A stretch of DNA of 64,000 nt, from contig CAJNOJ010000118.1 of the NCBI GenBank assembly GCA_905250025.1, forward strand, positions 36,941 through 100,940. Reading direction: 5' to 3'. The translations under genes were made by a program, and so were the position numbers. Source of the stretch: Adineta ricciae (lineage: Eukaryota > Rotifera > Eurotatoria > Adinetida > Adinetidae). How positions within the stretch are numbered: position 1 is the first letter of the stretch; every line of letters starts with the position of its first letter. Shown one piece after another: positions 43,460-55,204 of the stretch. The notes under the pieces were generated by a model, which was given only the letters and a program-made list of their open reading frames with translations, made no database searches and was not told the origin of the DNA.

Positions 43460-44700
43460 ATGCACAAGATCACAGTCGTCAACCAAGACGTTGTCGAAAC
43501 TCAGAATGTAATGGTTCTATTTGTGTTATATTAATTTAGTCAAATCGATTTTGTATTTCAGTTTGACTCCGCAGATTTCGAATCCACAGAACATGCAACT
43601 GGCAAACAACAAAACATATCGCATGGGTATGATTATTAGCATTGACTTGTAAACTCAGAACTTCTTTGTATTAGATGCTGTCCAAAACGAAAGCGAAAGG
43701 TTATATGTGTAACACTACTGATTGCCATTGTCTCCGTGATCGTTATTTGCATTTTAATACCGACAGTAATTCTGAACAGAAACGAAACTAGGTCAATCAC
43801 GACAGAAACAGCAGCAACAGCAGCGACAACGGAGACCACAACAGGGACAGCGACAACAACGGAGACCACAGCAGGGACAGCGACAACAACGGGGACCACA
43901 ACAGGGACAGCGACAACAACGGGGACCACAACAGGGACAGCGACAACAACGGGGACCACAACAGGGACAGCGACAACAACTGGGATCGCACCAGGGGCAG
44001 CAACAACAGTTACGCCAGGTATACATTTGCTAGACAAAAAAGAAGTTTCAATATTTTTGAGAATACTACTCAAATGTCTATCATCTCCAACTGACAGACA
44101 TCCTCTTCACAGACTTTTCTTAGCACTTCTATTTGAGTATCTGTTGCAGATCCAATATCAATGGCTGCTGTTGACAGACAAGTCTATGGTGTGTGTAATA
44201 CACCTGCAGGTGCAGATAGCGTCGCAGCAAGTGCTGGTGAGTGGCAGTGTCACTATATGGTAAGAGAGTCTCCAGACAAAGCATGTGATGGTAATGTATC
44301 GACGAAGTATCTCAGCTTTGGAGCGTGCTATAATGGAGGCAAGGGTCCTACTTGTGGGATGGGTACGGGTTTTTATCTTGAATTAAGCCGTGGTCCAACA
44401 TTAGTAAATGGAATGAAAGTTTGCACAGCTAATGATTTCGATCAGCGCGATCCAATTCATGTATCATTAGAAGGAAGTAATTTGCCAGGAAGAGATCTTT
44501 CTCTCGGCAGTAGCTGGACTCTTCTGTACGATGGCTCCAGTGGACTTGAGACAGATCCTGGTCGAAAAGAATGCGGACCACTGCAACTTTTTAATAACAC
44601 TAAAGAATACAGAAGTTATCGATTTCTAGTGTCTGCCAAACGAAACATATCATACTCTGTTCAGTATTCTGAAGTGCAATTATACAGTCTGCGATCGTAA
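43460..44700 (+). CDS. Type II membrane protein with Thr-rich stalk and discoidin-like domain
   Basis: Exons 43460-43507, 43562-43626, 43675-44018 and 44150-44700; phases 0, 2 and 1 agree; 335 residues. A cytoplasmic N-terminus of about 45 residues ends in KRKRK. It is followed by a membrane anchor (VICVTLLIAIVSVIVICILIP) and a stalk of about 75 residues made of TTTGTA units. The C-terminal domain of about 180 residues resembles an F5/8 type C/galactose-binding fold (VYGVCNT, SLGSSWTLLYDGSSG, YRFLVSAKRN, YSEVQLYSL), which would bind glycans or membranes outside the cell. The layout equals that of the NHL gene at 23903: anchor, Thr stalk, binding domain. The last exon starts at an AG after a Tx11-like tract. 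Confidence 0.78.
43838..43987 (+). repeat. 30-bp coding minisatellite in the stalk
   Basis: About five units of 30 bp (ACAGGGACAGCGACAACAAC then GGGGACCACA), in frame, each encoding TGTATTTGTT-type decapeptides. The allele at 37960 has far fewer units. Long ORFs on the opposite strand here (Val-, Cys- or Leu-rich) are by-products. Confidence 0.85.
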
Positions 44701-45034
44701 CTTTGTAAAACTATGTTGTGTAGCAATGTAATCGTTTGACTTAACAAAAATGATATCAGGACTGTCAGCGCTTCTACTTTTTCATTGCTTTGAAATACTA
44801 CGATGCTTCGCTAAATTATAAGCTATTGAAAATACATTCAAGTATAGTCGCAAAGGCAACGTACCTGCTTCCTACAGAGATATCAACACCTTCTGTTGAT
44901 TCCAATTTTGTGAAAAGCAGCAATGCTCTCATTACTTGATGATATAAACAAGTAATAAGCAAAAGAATACGTCGTAGGACTGTCGTCATTAGTATTGCGT
45001 AATAAAAGTATATTATACACTCTCTTTCTGTTAG

Positions 45035-45191
45035 ATGCTGCCGGGATCAAAAGCGAAAGATGCTTTGGGCAGCACTACTGATTGAGCTTCTCTCCGCGAT
45101 CATAGTTGGTGTTTCGATCCCGGCACCAATTCTGAAAAAGAAAAACAGAACTTATTCAATATACAACAACGGCAAAAGCAACGACAACTAA
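45035..45191 (+). pseudogene. Vestigial copy of the discoidin-gene membrane exon
   Basis: After a TTAG acceptor the sequence reads CCRDQKRKMLWAALLIELL and on to a TAA at 45189. It is clearly related to the KRKRK-plus-membrane-anchor exon at 43675 but without the Thr stalk. In the other haplotype (from 39411) one extra C breaks the frame. It is the relic of a partial local duplication. The remainder of 44701-46060 shows no gene. Confidence 0.55.
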
Positions 45192-46060
45192 GAGGACGTA
45201 CGATGTGCACAATACATTTGTGGGTGATGATTACAGAGAAGAAATGCGTAAATGCCATAAAGGTCAGTAAGCGTGGTAGACGAATAATGGAATAATGCAT
45301 CTGATGGTTACATTGAAACTAAAACCTTTATAAAAGAGTCAACCTGTATTACTTAACTTTAGCCAATGCCCATTTACTTGATTCTATCACTCACTCGTCA
45401 TATCGCATGTGTTCATGTGTGAATCATGTGACAGATATTGAAACTAATGAAAAGCGACTTCCACGCCATCATCTTACGCACTTTAAACATATTCTTTTGT
45501 TAGGCTAGAAACAAAGATCCTATCCACAAATGAGTGTCCATTTCAATAGTTGCTCCATAAAGGATCAGTTTCAATCAACAGGTTGGTTTGTGTCTATGAT
45601 TGATTAAGGTAAATACTAAATACTTCGACAATCTTATTATCTGTTATAGAAATCATTGATTCATCGAACTGAAGAGATTAAAATATCTACTGTATCTCTT
45701 GACACTCTCATACGAAACGATTTGGACAATTGTTTTGCAAGTATGACGTTAGCTGATAAGAAGAGATTCTCTTACCGTCTGACGTCAGTGTATACACTAA
45801 CAAAGCATACATAAATCTGCGAAAGAGTAACAATCAATTAGAAGTCATGTAGATTATAACTCATCCAGCAAGTATTTACTAAAACGGAAAAAGCCAATCT
45901 GATGATGCTATCATTTCATTTCATCATCTTTTTTATGAGTGATAAAGCAAACAGATTGCACCACGGCTTGACATATATACTAGTAAAGCATCATCAATTC
46001 TTTCATTGATTGCATCGTCGGATATAAAACTGAGTGTATCAGAACGAGTTTCGGACAACG

Positions 46061-48303
46061 ATGACTATCACATCAGATTCACGGAAGTACAGTCAGCTTC
46101 ACCAACGCATCAGGTACACTGAGCGACGAAAAGCAAATTCATATTTCGGTAAAGGTCAAAAAAACTACAGAATGAAAGTAGATTAAATGAAAATTGTTTT
46201 ATCATTTAGACTCCGAAGACAAAAAACGACAATCACCCAGATCACGAATCAAACGTCATTTAATCGCGTTCGATATAGATGAATTTAAAGACGAAATAGA
46301 TCACGATTACGATTATGAACATGATCTGAATGAGTATGAAGATTGGCAAGAGACAAGAGATTTCATCGATGCACAGTGGAGAGAGATTTATAATGCTGTC
46401 GATTTTGACAAGGCTGACCTTCTCGATTATCTCTTACCACCAGTGAATATTTTCAATAGTGAAGAAATATATTGGACAAACGAGTTGACTTTCGAAGAGT
46501 ACAGACCCCCGACCAATATCCTTCAACATGCCATCCACATCGGGCGTACAAGATGTGTTCGAGTACTGCTAGACAAGATATATACTGGTAAACTAGAATG
46601 GGATTTAATCTATGAATCTAGCGATACCATACAAGTTGTACTATCGGACGCATGTCAATTAGGAGATGTAGATCTCGTACAAGAACTTGTTGAACATCCA
46701 CTTGTAGATATAAATGCATTTGATCTCTTGACAATCGCTGTTGAACAAAACAATGATTTATTAGTCGAATATTTATTCAGTCAAGGATGTGACATGCACT
46801 CTAGCTATTACAGATATCTATTACATCACGCTACTCGTAATGGTTACCATAGTATTGTTAAGAGTCTTTTGAAATACGGTGCTGATCCTCATATACAAGA
46901 TTCTACTGTTCAAACTCCTCTCGATTATGCCGTCGATAGACGAGACATCGAAATGATTCAAATTCTTCTTGAGCACACACATGGACTCCTAAAACCCAAT
47001 GCAAAGAAGTTCACGCCAATGATGTTGGCTGCTCATCGTGATTTGAGACCCATGGTTGATCTACTTTTTCAATTGTTACCACTCGATCCATGTATTGATG
47101 ACTTAGTTCGTTTAGCTTGTCGATATACAATAGATATTGAGATGAAAAATCGGGAAATGGCATTTTATTTCTTCTCGCAAGGTCTTACCAGAAAAGAAAT
47201 ATCAGATAATTCAGTTCTTCATGAGGTATATGAATCTCGTCGAGAATGCCAAACATTAGAAGAACTTGAATTAATACGAGATGATGATCATGCTATGCGA
47301 CTGCACGCTTTGCTTGCTAATGAACGAATTTTTCTTCGGAATGGCGATGCAATATTGTATGTGGATATAATTGAGAAGCAATGTCGTCATTATGAAAGCA
47401 TGGACTTATCTCATCGAAGTTTTCAGTTGTGTTTGCACGCTTTGCAACTGATGCCTGAAGTTCAAAATTATAACTATCATATCGCAAGATCGCTTGCCAG
47501 TCTGTGTTACGAAATATGTGGACAGATATTTCGTGTATGGGAAGAAGATGCCTTCGTGCCGATTGATTCATTAGTGGTCATTGCTAACTGGACATTTAAA
47601 TTGTATGCATCTATTGGATATACTGAAATAAAACTTATGGAGATCGTTATTTGTGTAAGTAGTATTCTGTACGGGAAAGATCAACTTTCTTTTTCTTTTT
47701 TAGCTGATTCAATCGAAAAAAATAACAAAGAATGAACAATGTGCTCTTATAAATTCTATACGACGTATTGGCACAGAATGCAAACAATACTTTCTTACTC
47801 ACTTTATTCAATATGCAGCCCTCAATACTTCGATCCAACAATCTGGTCAATTCAGGTATGTGCTCCAATTTGCTTTCGTACAGCTCATCGAAAAAAATCA
47901 TTCTTTTTCCAGTTTTACGACATTTTCTGCCATTCGTTTATTGATTCAATGTGGAGCAGATGTTAATGCCCTTTCTAATCATTGGAGAAGAACTCGACCG
48001 CTACATATCATTGCCAAATGTTCAAATATTCTTGAAGCAAAGCCTGTCATCGAATTACTTCTTGCCTGTGGCGCACATCCTGATGCTATTGATGATCGGG
48101 GTGTGCAGCCGAAGGATGAAGCAGAAGTACGCGATGTGAAAGAATTACTTTCAACTAGTCGACATCTTTCTCTCAAATGTCGATGTGCCCAACTAATTGT
48201 TTCACAAGAGATCGATTATAAACATTATTTCTATCCAAAACTCGTTGAATTCATTGAATTACATCGAAAATCAGACTCACCTTGGACACAAGATGATTTA
48301 TAG
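46061..48303 (+). CDS. fem1: FEM1-like ankyrin/TPR substrate receptor
   Basis: Exons 46061-46148, 46210-47654, 47704-47855 and 47913-48303; phases 1, 0 and 2 agree; 691 residues. Ankyrin repeats occupy about 60-310 (LLHHATRNGYHSIVKSLLKYGADPH, TPMMLAAH). A helical TPR-like middle follows (EVYESRRECQTLEELE, AMRLHALLANERIFL), then C-terminal ankyrins (RLLIQCGADVNALS, PLHIIAKC, LLACGAHPDAID), ending with SLKCRCAQLIVSQ and an LVEFIELHR tail. This order and several motifs match FEM1 proteins, which recruit substrates to CUL2 ubiquitin ligases. The acidic N-terminal part (about 45-75, DEFKDEIDHDYDYEHDLNEYE) is not typical. Reading past the GT at 47655 gives a false stop at 47735; splicing restores the frame. 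Copies: 40425 and 48932. Confidence 0.8.
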
Positions 48304-48930
48304 TAGATAATTTCTATATTTTTTTTCGAATTTTATAATAAAGAAGACAAATGAGACTCAATGTACATCGGACACAAACATGTGGATAACGCTGTTGTTG
48401 ACTTTTAGTAGAAGAAAATCATGTCGATAGGAAGAACCAAATAAATTGTTCGGAGATAATGCTGAGATGTTGATGTTTGCGTTTTCTTCGAAAGGCTATG
48501 AGTGTGGTTAGAAAAAGTCTCATTCAGGCCAGAATATCTAATTATATTATCAAAGAAGTTAAAGGAAAGTTCAACGAATGAGTACACATTGTTTTATAAT
48601 GCGAAGCTATGTGTCTTAAGAACTGAGTAACACGATATCGACATATGATAGTACTGTGATCAGTATTGAAATAGCTAAGAATAGGACACGTGGTTATCGA
48701 ATATTTTCAAGATGATTTCAGGAGTTCTATAACAAACTTTGAAGATAATTGATATACGCATATCTATGTACAGTTTTTGATTTGATTCTTCTATTGCAGG
48801 TTAACTGATTATGTATTATATCTTGGTTCTATTCTATGTTGCGAATATTTGCACTTCCTTTTGTATTAATGCTTAATAAACGCTCGTTCTAATAGAAATT
48901 CACAAAAGAAAAAGAACGTCTTTTTCATCA
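48304..48930. other. 3' flank of FEM1-like gene, ends at N join
   Basis: No gene seen. Allelic to 49979-50597. The N is at 48931. Confidence 0.5.
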
Positions 48931-48931
48931 N

Positions 48932-49978
48932 ACTTGAATTAATACGAGATGATGATCATGCTATGCGACTGCACGCTTTGCTTGCTAATGAACGAATTTT
49001 TCTTCGGAATGGCGATGCAATATTGTATGTGGATATAATTGAGAAGCAATGTAGTCATTATGAAAGCATGGACTTATCTCATCGAAGTTTTCAGTTGCGT
49101 TTGCACGCTTTCCAACTGATACCTCAAGTTCAAAATGATAACTGTGATATCGCAAGATTGCTTGGCAGTCTGTGTTACGGAATATGTGGACAGTTATTTC
49201 GTGTATGGGAAGAAGATGCCTTCGTGTCGATTGATTCATTAGTGATCATTGCCAACTGGACATTTAAGTTGAATGCATTTCTCGGATATACTGAAATAAA
49301 ACTTCTAGAGATCATTATTTGTGTAAGTAGTATTCTACACGGGAAAGATCAGCTTTCTTTTTCTTCTTTAGCTGATTCAATCGAAAAAACTAACAAAGAA
49401 TGAGCAATGTGCTCTCATAAATTCTATACGACGTATAGGCACAGAAGGCAAACAACACTTTCTCACTTACTTTATTCAACGTGTAGCTCTCAATACTTCG
49501 GTCCAACAATCTGGTCAATTCAGGTATGTGCTCTGATTTGCTTTCGTACAGCTCATTGAAAAAAAAATCATTTTTTTCCAGTTTTACGACATTTTCTGCC
49601 ATTCGTTTATTGATTCAATGCGGAGCAGATGTTAATGCCCTTTCTAATCATTGGAGAAGAATAAATCGACCACTACATATCATTGCCAAATGTTCAAATA
49701 TTCTTGAAGCAAAGCCTGTCATCGAATTACTTCTTGCCTGTGGCGCACATCCTGATGCTGTTGACCATCGGGGTGTGCAGCCGAAGGATGAAGCAGAAGT
49801 ACGCGACGTGAAAGAATTACTTTCAACTAGTCGACATCTTTCTCTCAAATGTCGATGTGCTCAACTAATTGTTTCACAAGAGATCAATTATAAACATTAT
49901 TTCTATCCAAAACTCGTTGAATTCATTGAATTACATCGAAAATCAGACTCACCTTGGACACGAGATGATTTATGGTAG
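48932..49978 (+). CDS. fem1: FEM1-like gene, 3' part of a second allele
   Basis: Starts inside exon 2 right after the N at 48931. Exons 48932-49322, 49372-49523 and 49582-49978 restate 47264-48303. It has an extra residue (RRINRPL versus RRTRPL) and ends TGG TAG where the other copy has TAG one codon earlier. Frame and splice sites are intact. It probably continues the haplotype cut at 41325. Confidence 0.8.
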
Positions 49979-50795
49979 ATAATTTCTATATTTTTTTCGA
50001 ATTTTAATAAAGAAGACAAATGAGACTCAATGTTTACATCGGACATAAACGTGTGGATAACGCTGTTGTTGACTTTTAGTAGAAGAAAATCATGTTGACA
50101 GGAAGAACCAAATTGTTCGGAGATGATGCTGAGATGTTGATGTTTGCGTTTTCTTCGAAAGGCTATGAGTGTGGTTAGAAAAAGTCTCATTCAGGCCGGA
50201 ATACCTAATTATATTATCAAAGAAGTTAAAGGAAAGTTCAGCGAATGAGTACACATTGTTTTATAATGCGAAGCTATGTGTCTTAATAACTGAGTAACAT
50301 GATATCGACATACGATAGTACTGATCAGTGTTGAACTAGATAAGAACAGGACACGTGATTATCGAATATTTTCAAGATGATTTCAGGAGTTCTATAACAA
50401 ACTTTGAAGATTATTGATATACGCATATCTATGTACAGTTTTTGATTGAATTCTTCTATTGCAAGTTAACTGATTATGTATTATATCTAGGTTCTATTCT
50501 ATGTCGCGAATATTTGCACTTCCTTTTGTATTAATGCTTAATAAATGCTCGTTCTAATAGAAATTCACAAAAGAAAAAGAACGTCTTTTTCATCATTCTA
50601 CTATGATCATTTTCTGTTCTGTTGCTTACGTGGCACATGAGAAAAGAGAAAAAAAGTCGTCAACAGATAACAACTCGTGACACATATTTTGCTCTACATA
50701 TTTGTGCACATAAAATGACGATGGCAATGTCTACTATCGATACTACTATATATTGTTAGTGTTGTTATTTTTCGTCTTTAGTTTTTTGTATTAGT
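49979..50795. other. Intergenic stretch
   Basis: 3' flank of the FEM1-like allele and promoter side of the acyltransferase gene; no gene seen. Confidence 0.4.
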
Positions 50796-52244
50796 ATGTC
50801 GTCCAAGTCTGGTTCAAAGCAACGAATTTTGGGCACTGCTGAAAATGCGCTCATTGAAACCTCACGACAACATCAAGGACATATGAAAGTCGGTGAAGTT
50901 TTACACTTACAAGGACCTTATATCTCCTTAGATATGCTCATAGCAGCAATTAATCGCTTGCAGAGACGTCATCCATTTCTTCGAAGCCGCTTGGAGAACA
51001 ATTCTACAAAACCGGGTACTTATCTACTGGCAGAGGACGATACATTCAATCCGAAAATCCTCACATTTGCACGAAAACATGAAGATCGCTTGAATTTCAG
51101 CCTTCAAGAATGGCAAAATCGAGAAAAAGAACCGGCCGTGATTGGTCAAGGTTTAGTTGAATTTTGGCTCTTACAGGTAATCTTCTTTGTCTGAAAACAA
51201 ACGATGGTATTAAATGAAGTAACCTCAATTCATTCCTAGGATCCAGAAGATCATGACAATGAAAATACTTTTACCGAAATAGTGATTATCGGTGAGCATA
51301 GTATCTGTGATGGTATCTCTCTCAGCACTTTAGCACATGAATTGCTTCTGTCATTAAGCCAAGGTGATACGGATATGTTCGCTAACTCGCTAGCTTGTCC
51401 AATTACAATGGAAGATGCTGTTCGGCGAAGTTTGTCAGCGTGGAATCGAATTGCTACGTTCAGTAAATTTCTACTTGCTATGATACGTTGGAGTGTAGCT
51501 AACAATCGACGTGTCGCTAGACTTCCGTTGGGCACTGTGGATTTTCCATTAGATGACATGGCAAAGAACTCTTTTACAGGCCTTTTTTACGGACGACTGG
51601 ATAAAGAACAAACGCAAACGTTAATGGAAAAGTGTCGACGAGAAAATGTGACCGTGACGTCAGCGGTTAGCAGCGCTATCCTGTGCAGTACTTCTATGTT
51701 ACTCCCCAATGAAGATGCTCAGCTAACACAACTAGTCATGGCAATTGCAGCAGACACTCGCCGAAGATGCATACCATCGGTGTCCAATAATGATCTAAGC
51801 TACCAAGTATCAGGAACTATGGCTTTTGCATTGCCAACAAACAACACGCCAGTCACATCAGAAGGTATGTGGCAATTGGCACGAGTGTTTGGTAATCATG
51901 TGAAAACGTCTGTTGATGCAGGACAGACTCTTGCTCTTGCGATGATTATGGGAAAGCTATATCAGAAAAATCTCGGCTCAGTTACTCTCAGACGGGCGCC
52001 AACGTGCGGAATATCAAATTGGGGACTGTTACCCTTTCATGAGCAATACGGCAAATGGCAACTGCATGAAATGATCCCCATCGGTAACATGGTTCGAATG
52101 CCAATGCCATTCTTTTTAGTTCAAACTGTCAATGGAAAATTAACCATTTGCTGCAACGGATCGGTTCCCGTCGTTCCTTTGAATACTTTGGAGAGTCTGT
52201 GCAATGGTACAATAGATAATCTACGTCAAATGATAGAACATTGA
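50796..52244 (+). CDS. HxxxD-type acyltransferase / condensation-domain-like protein
   Basis: Exons 50796-51176 and 51240-52244, phase 0, 461 residues. The N-terminal half has LQGPYISLDMLIAAINRLQRRHPFLRSRL, typical of condensation/PapA-like acyltransferases. The active-site motif EHSICDGIS (HxxxDG, His about residue 146) starts the second exon region. The C-terminal part has CGISNWG and a VNGKLTICCNG strand pair near the end. Enzymes of this fold transfer acyl groups from CoA or carrier proteins to alcohols or amines; the substrate is unknown. No signal peptide. It is a stand-alone domain with no carrier or adenylation partner nearby, so a tailoring acyltransferase is likelier than peptide synthesis. 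Confidence 0.78.
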
Positions 52245-52637
52245 CAGAGCTATTTGAAAAGAAATGTGTATGAGTTACTTTATGACGCAATGCAGAGGAG
52301 TGCATTAAGCTGTAAAGCGACAAATTCTTGACTGATTCAATAATAAGCGTCTTTTATAATCATTTCTATGAGTAATTATTACGCAGGAGAGTGAACTTAA
52401 ACCTTTTATGGACTTTATTCACTAATTTCCAACTATGTGACGTGAACGTGAAAAGTACAAAGTTTCATTGCGAAACTCAAAGAACGAAAGAGAAAATAAC
52501 TGCTGTTTTTCTTTCTATTCATGATCGGAACTAGTAGTCGAATGTCAAACATCGTGTTTACCTTTTTCTCTGTGACGCAAAAGGGCGTGTATTTTTTCTT
52601 CTCTCTCTTGACTCATGTGTACGACTACCGTTTCCTC

Positions 52638-52645
52638 TATATAAG
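52638..52645 (+). promoter_or_regulatory. TATA box of the SPFH gene
   Basis: TATATAAG lies 55 bp before the ATG at 52700, compatible with a start of transcription near 52670. The preceding 52245-52637 has no gene. Confidence 0.5.
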
Positions 52646-52699
52646 CAATGCAAAATTCAATCGTCAGTTCATGTTTCGCTAGTAACATAGTCATCTACG

Positions 52700-54115
52700 A
52701 TGACCAACGACGATACCGACAACAAATTAGTATCTGATTACAAGAAAACATTTGGTCAACAAGTTCATCATGTATCCAATGACGAAAACATTCGAATTCA
52801 TCCGGATCGATCATTATACGATGAACTCGAGCAACAACATTTATTAAAACAACCGCGACATCCTACTGGGCTCGGTTTTCATCTGATTCGAGACGGCCAA
52901 CTTGGCCTGGCAATGTTAAACCAAACTCCAGTATTCCTCGCTCCTGGTCGCCATACATTCTGGTCCCCATTTGATCATCTAATTGGTGTAGCCAATATCA
53001 CCGATAAATTGATCACACTTGGCAACATCCAAATTGTTACTATTGATCAAGGTGAACTCGGATTGAGCCGTCGAAACGGAGAAACTATCTTGCTCGATCC
53101 TGGTCGATACATATTGAAAGCACCACACATTTTCGAGAAGAGTACAGCGGCTAACGCGCAGTACATTGAGCTGGGCACATATCGACGAATAACTGTACCT
53201 GTTGGATACGTTGCCGTCGCCTTCGACATCGGCAAACAGATTATTATTCGACCGGAGGACACAAAATCGGGTCCTTTCGAAACCAATTCACCTACGTTCC
53301 TTTTTGATAAACAGACCGGCTTTCAATCCGTACAATTACAAGTGAGAGAACTCGATGAATTGAAGGTCAATACTCGCGATGGTATCACGATCACAGCACG
53401 AGGTCTCATTACTTATCGAATCAGTGATGCACGAGCAGCATTTATGACCGTTCAAGATATTCATGGTGCAGTGAAACGAGCGGCTGAAGCAACACTTACT
53501 TCTCTCTTTCTCAATGCAGCTATCGACGAAATCGCGCCACCTGTTCCAGTAAGACCAGCCGAAGAGGATCTCATTAAATTAAAGCCAGAGAATGATAATG
53601 AAAACTTCAACAAACACATTCGCGACGCTTTTCTTCACGATTTCTCTCACAAAGTCAGTCAATGGGGTATTGAACTACAAGATTTAAACATCGAAAAGCT
53701 CGAATTCGACAGCAGTGTGAAAGATCTACTTCGTAAACGTGCACAAGCCCGAGTGGAAACGGCGACAAGTTTATCTAACATGCGCGCTCAAACCGATATT
53801 GCCACACAGCAAGCCGATAGAGAAAAGCAACAGGCTCAGATTAACGCCGAAGCTGCTGCATTCGTCACTCGAACTAAAGCCGACGCCGATTACTATGCCG
53901 CTGAGCGCCATGCCCAAGCCGCGAAATTGCTGCAAGAAGTACCTCTTGCAGCTCAACTTGAACTCAAACGATTAGATGTTGAAACTGTGAAAGCAACTGG
54001 CGATCGAACAACGTTCATGCCGATGAATATGCACATTGGAGACATAGCAGTGACAGACAAACATACTGGACAAATGTATTGGGTGTCTAATACAACATCC
54101 ACAACGAAACTATAA
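52700..54115 (+). CDS. SPFH/band-7 domain protein
   Basis: A 471-residue single exon. An N-terminal region of about 60 polar residues is followed by repeated beta-rich segments ([55 protein letters not shown]). Next is an SPFH domain ([59 protein letters not shown]) and an Ala/Gln-rich coiled coil ([31 protein letters not shown]), the usual stomatin/flotillin order. Such proteins form oligomeric rings at membranes. No membrane hairpin is obvious, so it may be cytosolic; the repeated PGRH/PGRY units also recall major-vault-protein repeats. GC content and codon use look higher than in neighbours, suggesting high expression or a foreign origin. Confidence 0.75.
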   Translation: MTNDDTDNKLVSDYKKTFGQQVHHVSNDENIRIHPDRSLYDELEQQHLLKQPRHPTGLGFHLIRDGQLGLAMLNQTPVFLAPGRHTFWSPFDHLIGVANITDKLITLGNIQIVTIDQGELGLSRRNGETILLDPGRYILKAPHIFEKSTAANAQYIELGTYRRITVPVGYVAVAFDIGKQIIIRPEDTKSGPFETNSPTFLFDKQTGFQSVQLQVRELDELKVNTRDGITITARGLITYRISDARAAFMTVQDIHGAVKRAAEATLTSLFLNAAIDEIAPPVPVRPAEEDLIKLKPENDNENFNKHIRDAFLHDFSHKVSQWGIELQDLNIEKLEFDSSVKDLLRKRAQARVETATSLSNMRAQTDIATQQADREKQQAQINAEAAAFVTRTKADADYYAAERHAQAAKLLQEVPLAAQLELKRLDVETVKATGDRTTFMPMNMHIGDIAVTDKHTGQMYWVSNTTSTTKL

Positions 54116-54210
54116 CTCACACATACTGCAATAACATTCTCAATTTAGTTTTTATATTTTGAAAAAGTCGTTGAATATGAAAAAAAGGCGCGTTTGTAAA
54201 TAAACAAGAA

Positions 54211-54952
54211 ATGGTGGATGTATTTGCACGAGCATCTCTTTGTTATTTAACAAATCGTTGTGATGAAGGTTTTCGACTGGTCTATGATTCTCTGCGAATA
54301 TCTAGTGAGAAAATTTCTTTGAATTGGGAAGAACAAGAAGTTTTTTGTTTCCTATCGATGAATCTTCTTGAAAAACGATATCAATCTTGGCTAAAACTCA
54401 CACATCTTTTGACGAAATCAACTGGCTTCGTAGAACATCAATCAATTGAAAGTTACATCGAAACTATTCGTAATGAAATGATCCTTTATTCTGATCAAAT
54501 ATTCGATTTAGTTCAAAACCATTTCCTCGTTACATCCAAGCAGGAATCCATATTTTATCTCAACCTTCAAGGCGACATTCATTTCTATCTTAGTCAAATA
54601 TCAAAGTTCAATACTAAACTTCAGCATTTCCATTCTTCGCTTCGATTCTATAATCGATCGTTGCAAATCTCTCCTGAAAATATCTCTGCTGTCTACAACA
54701 AAGCATTGGTACATACTCAATTTTCACTTTTATTCATCTCGATTCCGTATAATTTAGTTATTTATTCTTATCACAGAAGAATACGATCGAGCACGAGATC
54801 TTTTAACAAACACCATCGATGAATTCGAGAAAAAACAAATCCCCAATGGAGAACTTCGATCCTTACAAAACTATCTACAAAATAAACTACTTGATTTCCA
54901 TTTCGTCGAACCGAGCACAATCGTCAAACAGAATAATCATCAAACAAACCGA
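54211..54952 (+). pseudogene. Divergent 14-3-3-like gene with an unresolved frame
   Basis: From ATG 54211 the first 165 residues resemble 14-3-3 proteins: LNWEEQEVFCFLSMNLLEKRYQSW, SYIETIRNEMILYSDQIFDLV, YLNLQGDIHFYLSQI. A GT at 54712 and an AG at 54775 bound a normal-sized intron. The following open sequence (EYDRARDLLTNTIDEFEKKQ.. to TAA about 54952) continues the family's last helices, but it needs a phase-1 junction while the exon ends in phase 0. So either one base is missing or extra, or the gene is decaying. Key phosphopeptide-binding residues are not conserved enough to place with confidence. Confidence 0.5.
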
Positions 54953-55133
54953 TAAAAACATGTAAATCGGTAGATTGGCGAGATTTAAACCGTAGATAAT
55001 CGTTAATTGAACAATGAGAAACACGAGAGTCGATAGCGGGATTAGAAATACCAAACGTTTCAAACCTAAAGAGGCAAATTTAACAAGAAATCTCTCGAAA
55101 GTTTGTANATATTGCGAGCTGAGAAAGGCACAA

Positions 55134-55204
55134 GCTACTGTAGTATAATGGTAGTATCACGGTTTGTCGGACCGAAGATCAGGGTTCGATTCCCTGCAGT
55201 AGCG
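55134..55204 (+). tRNA. tRNA-Asp (GTC)
   Basis: A 71-nt cloverleaf. Acceptor stem GCTACTG/CAGTAGC pairs fully. The anticodon loop TTGTCGG in a CGGT/ACCG stem gives anticodon GTC. The T arm is CAGGG-TTCGATT-CCCTG. No intron. The usual A box (TAGTATAATGGTAG) and B box (GGTTCGATTCC) promoter elements are present. Confidence 0.85.

Noticed and set aside
43636-44073. Minus-strand Val-, Cys- or Leu-rich ORFs opposite the stalk repeat
   Set aside because: They are by-products of a 30-bp repeat whose length is a multiple of three, on the strand opposite a well-supported gene.
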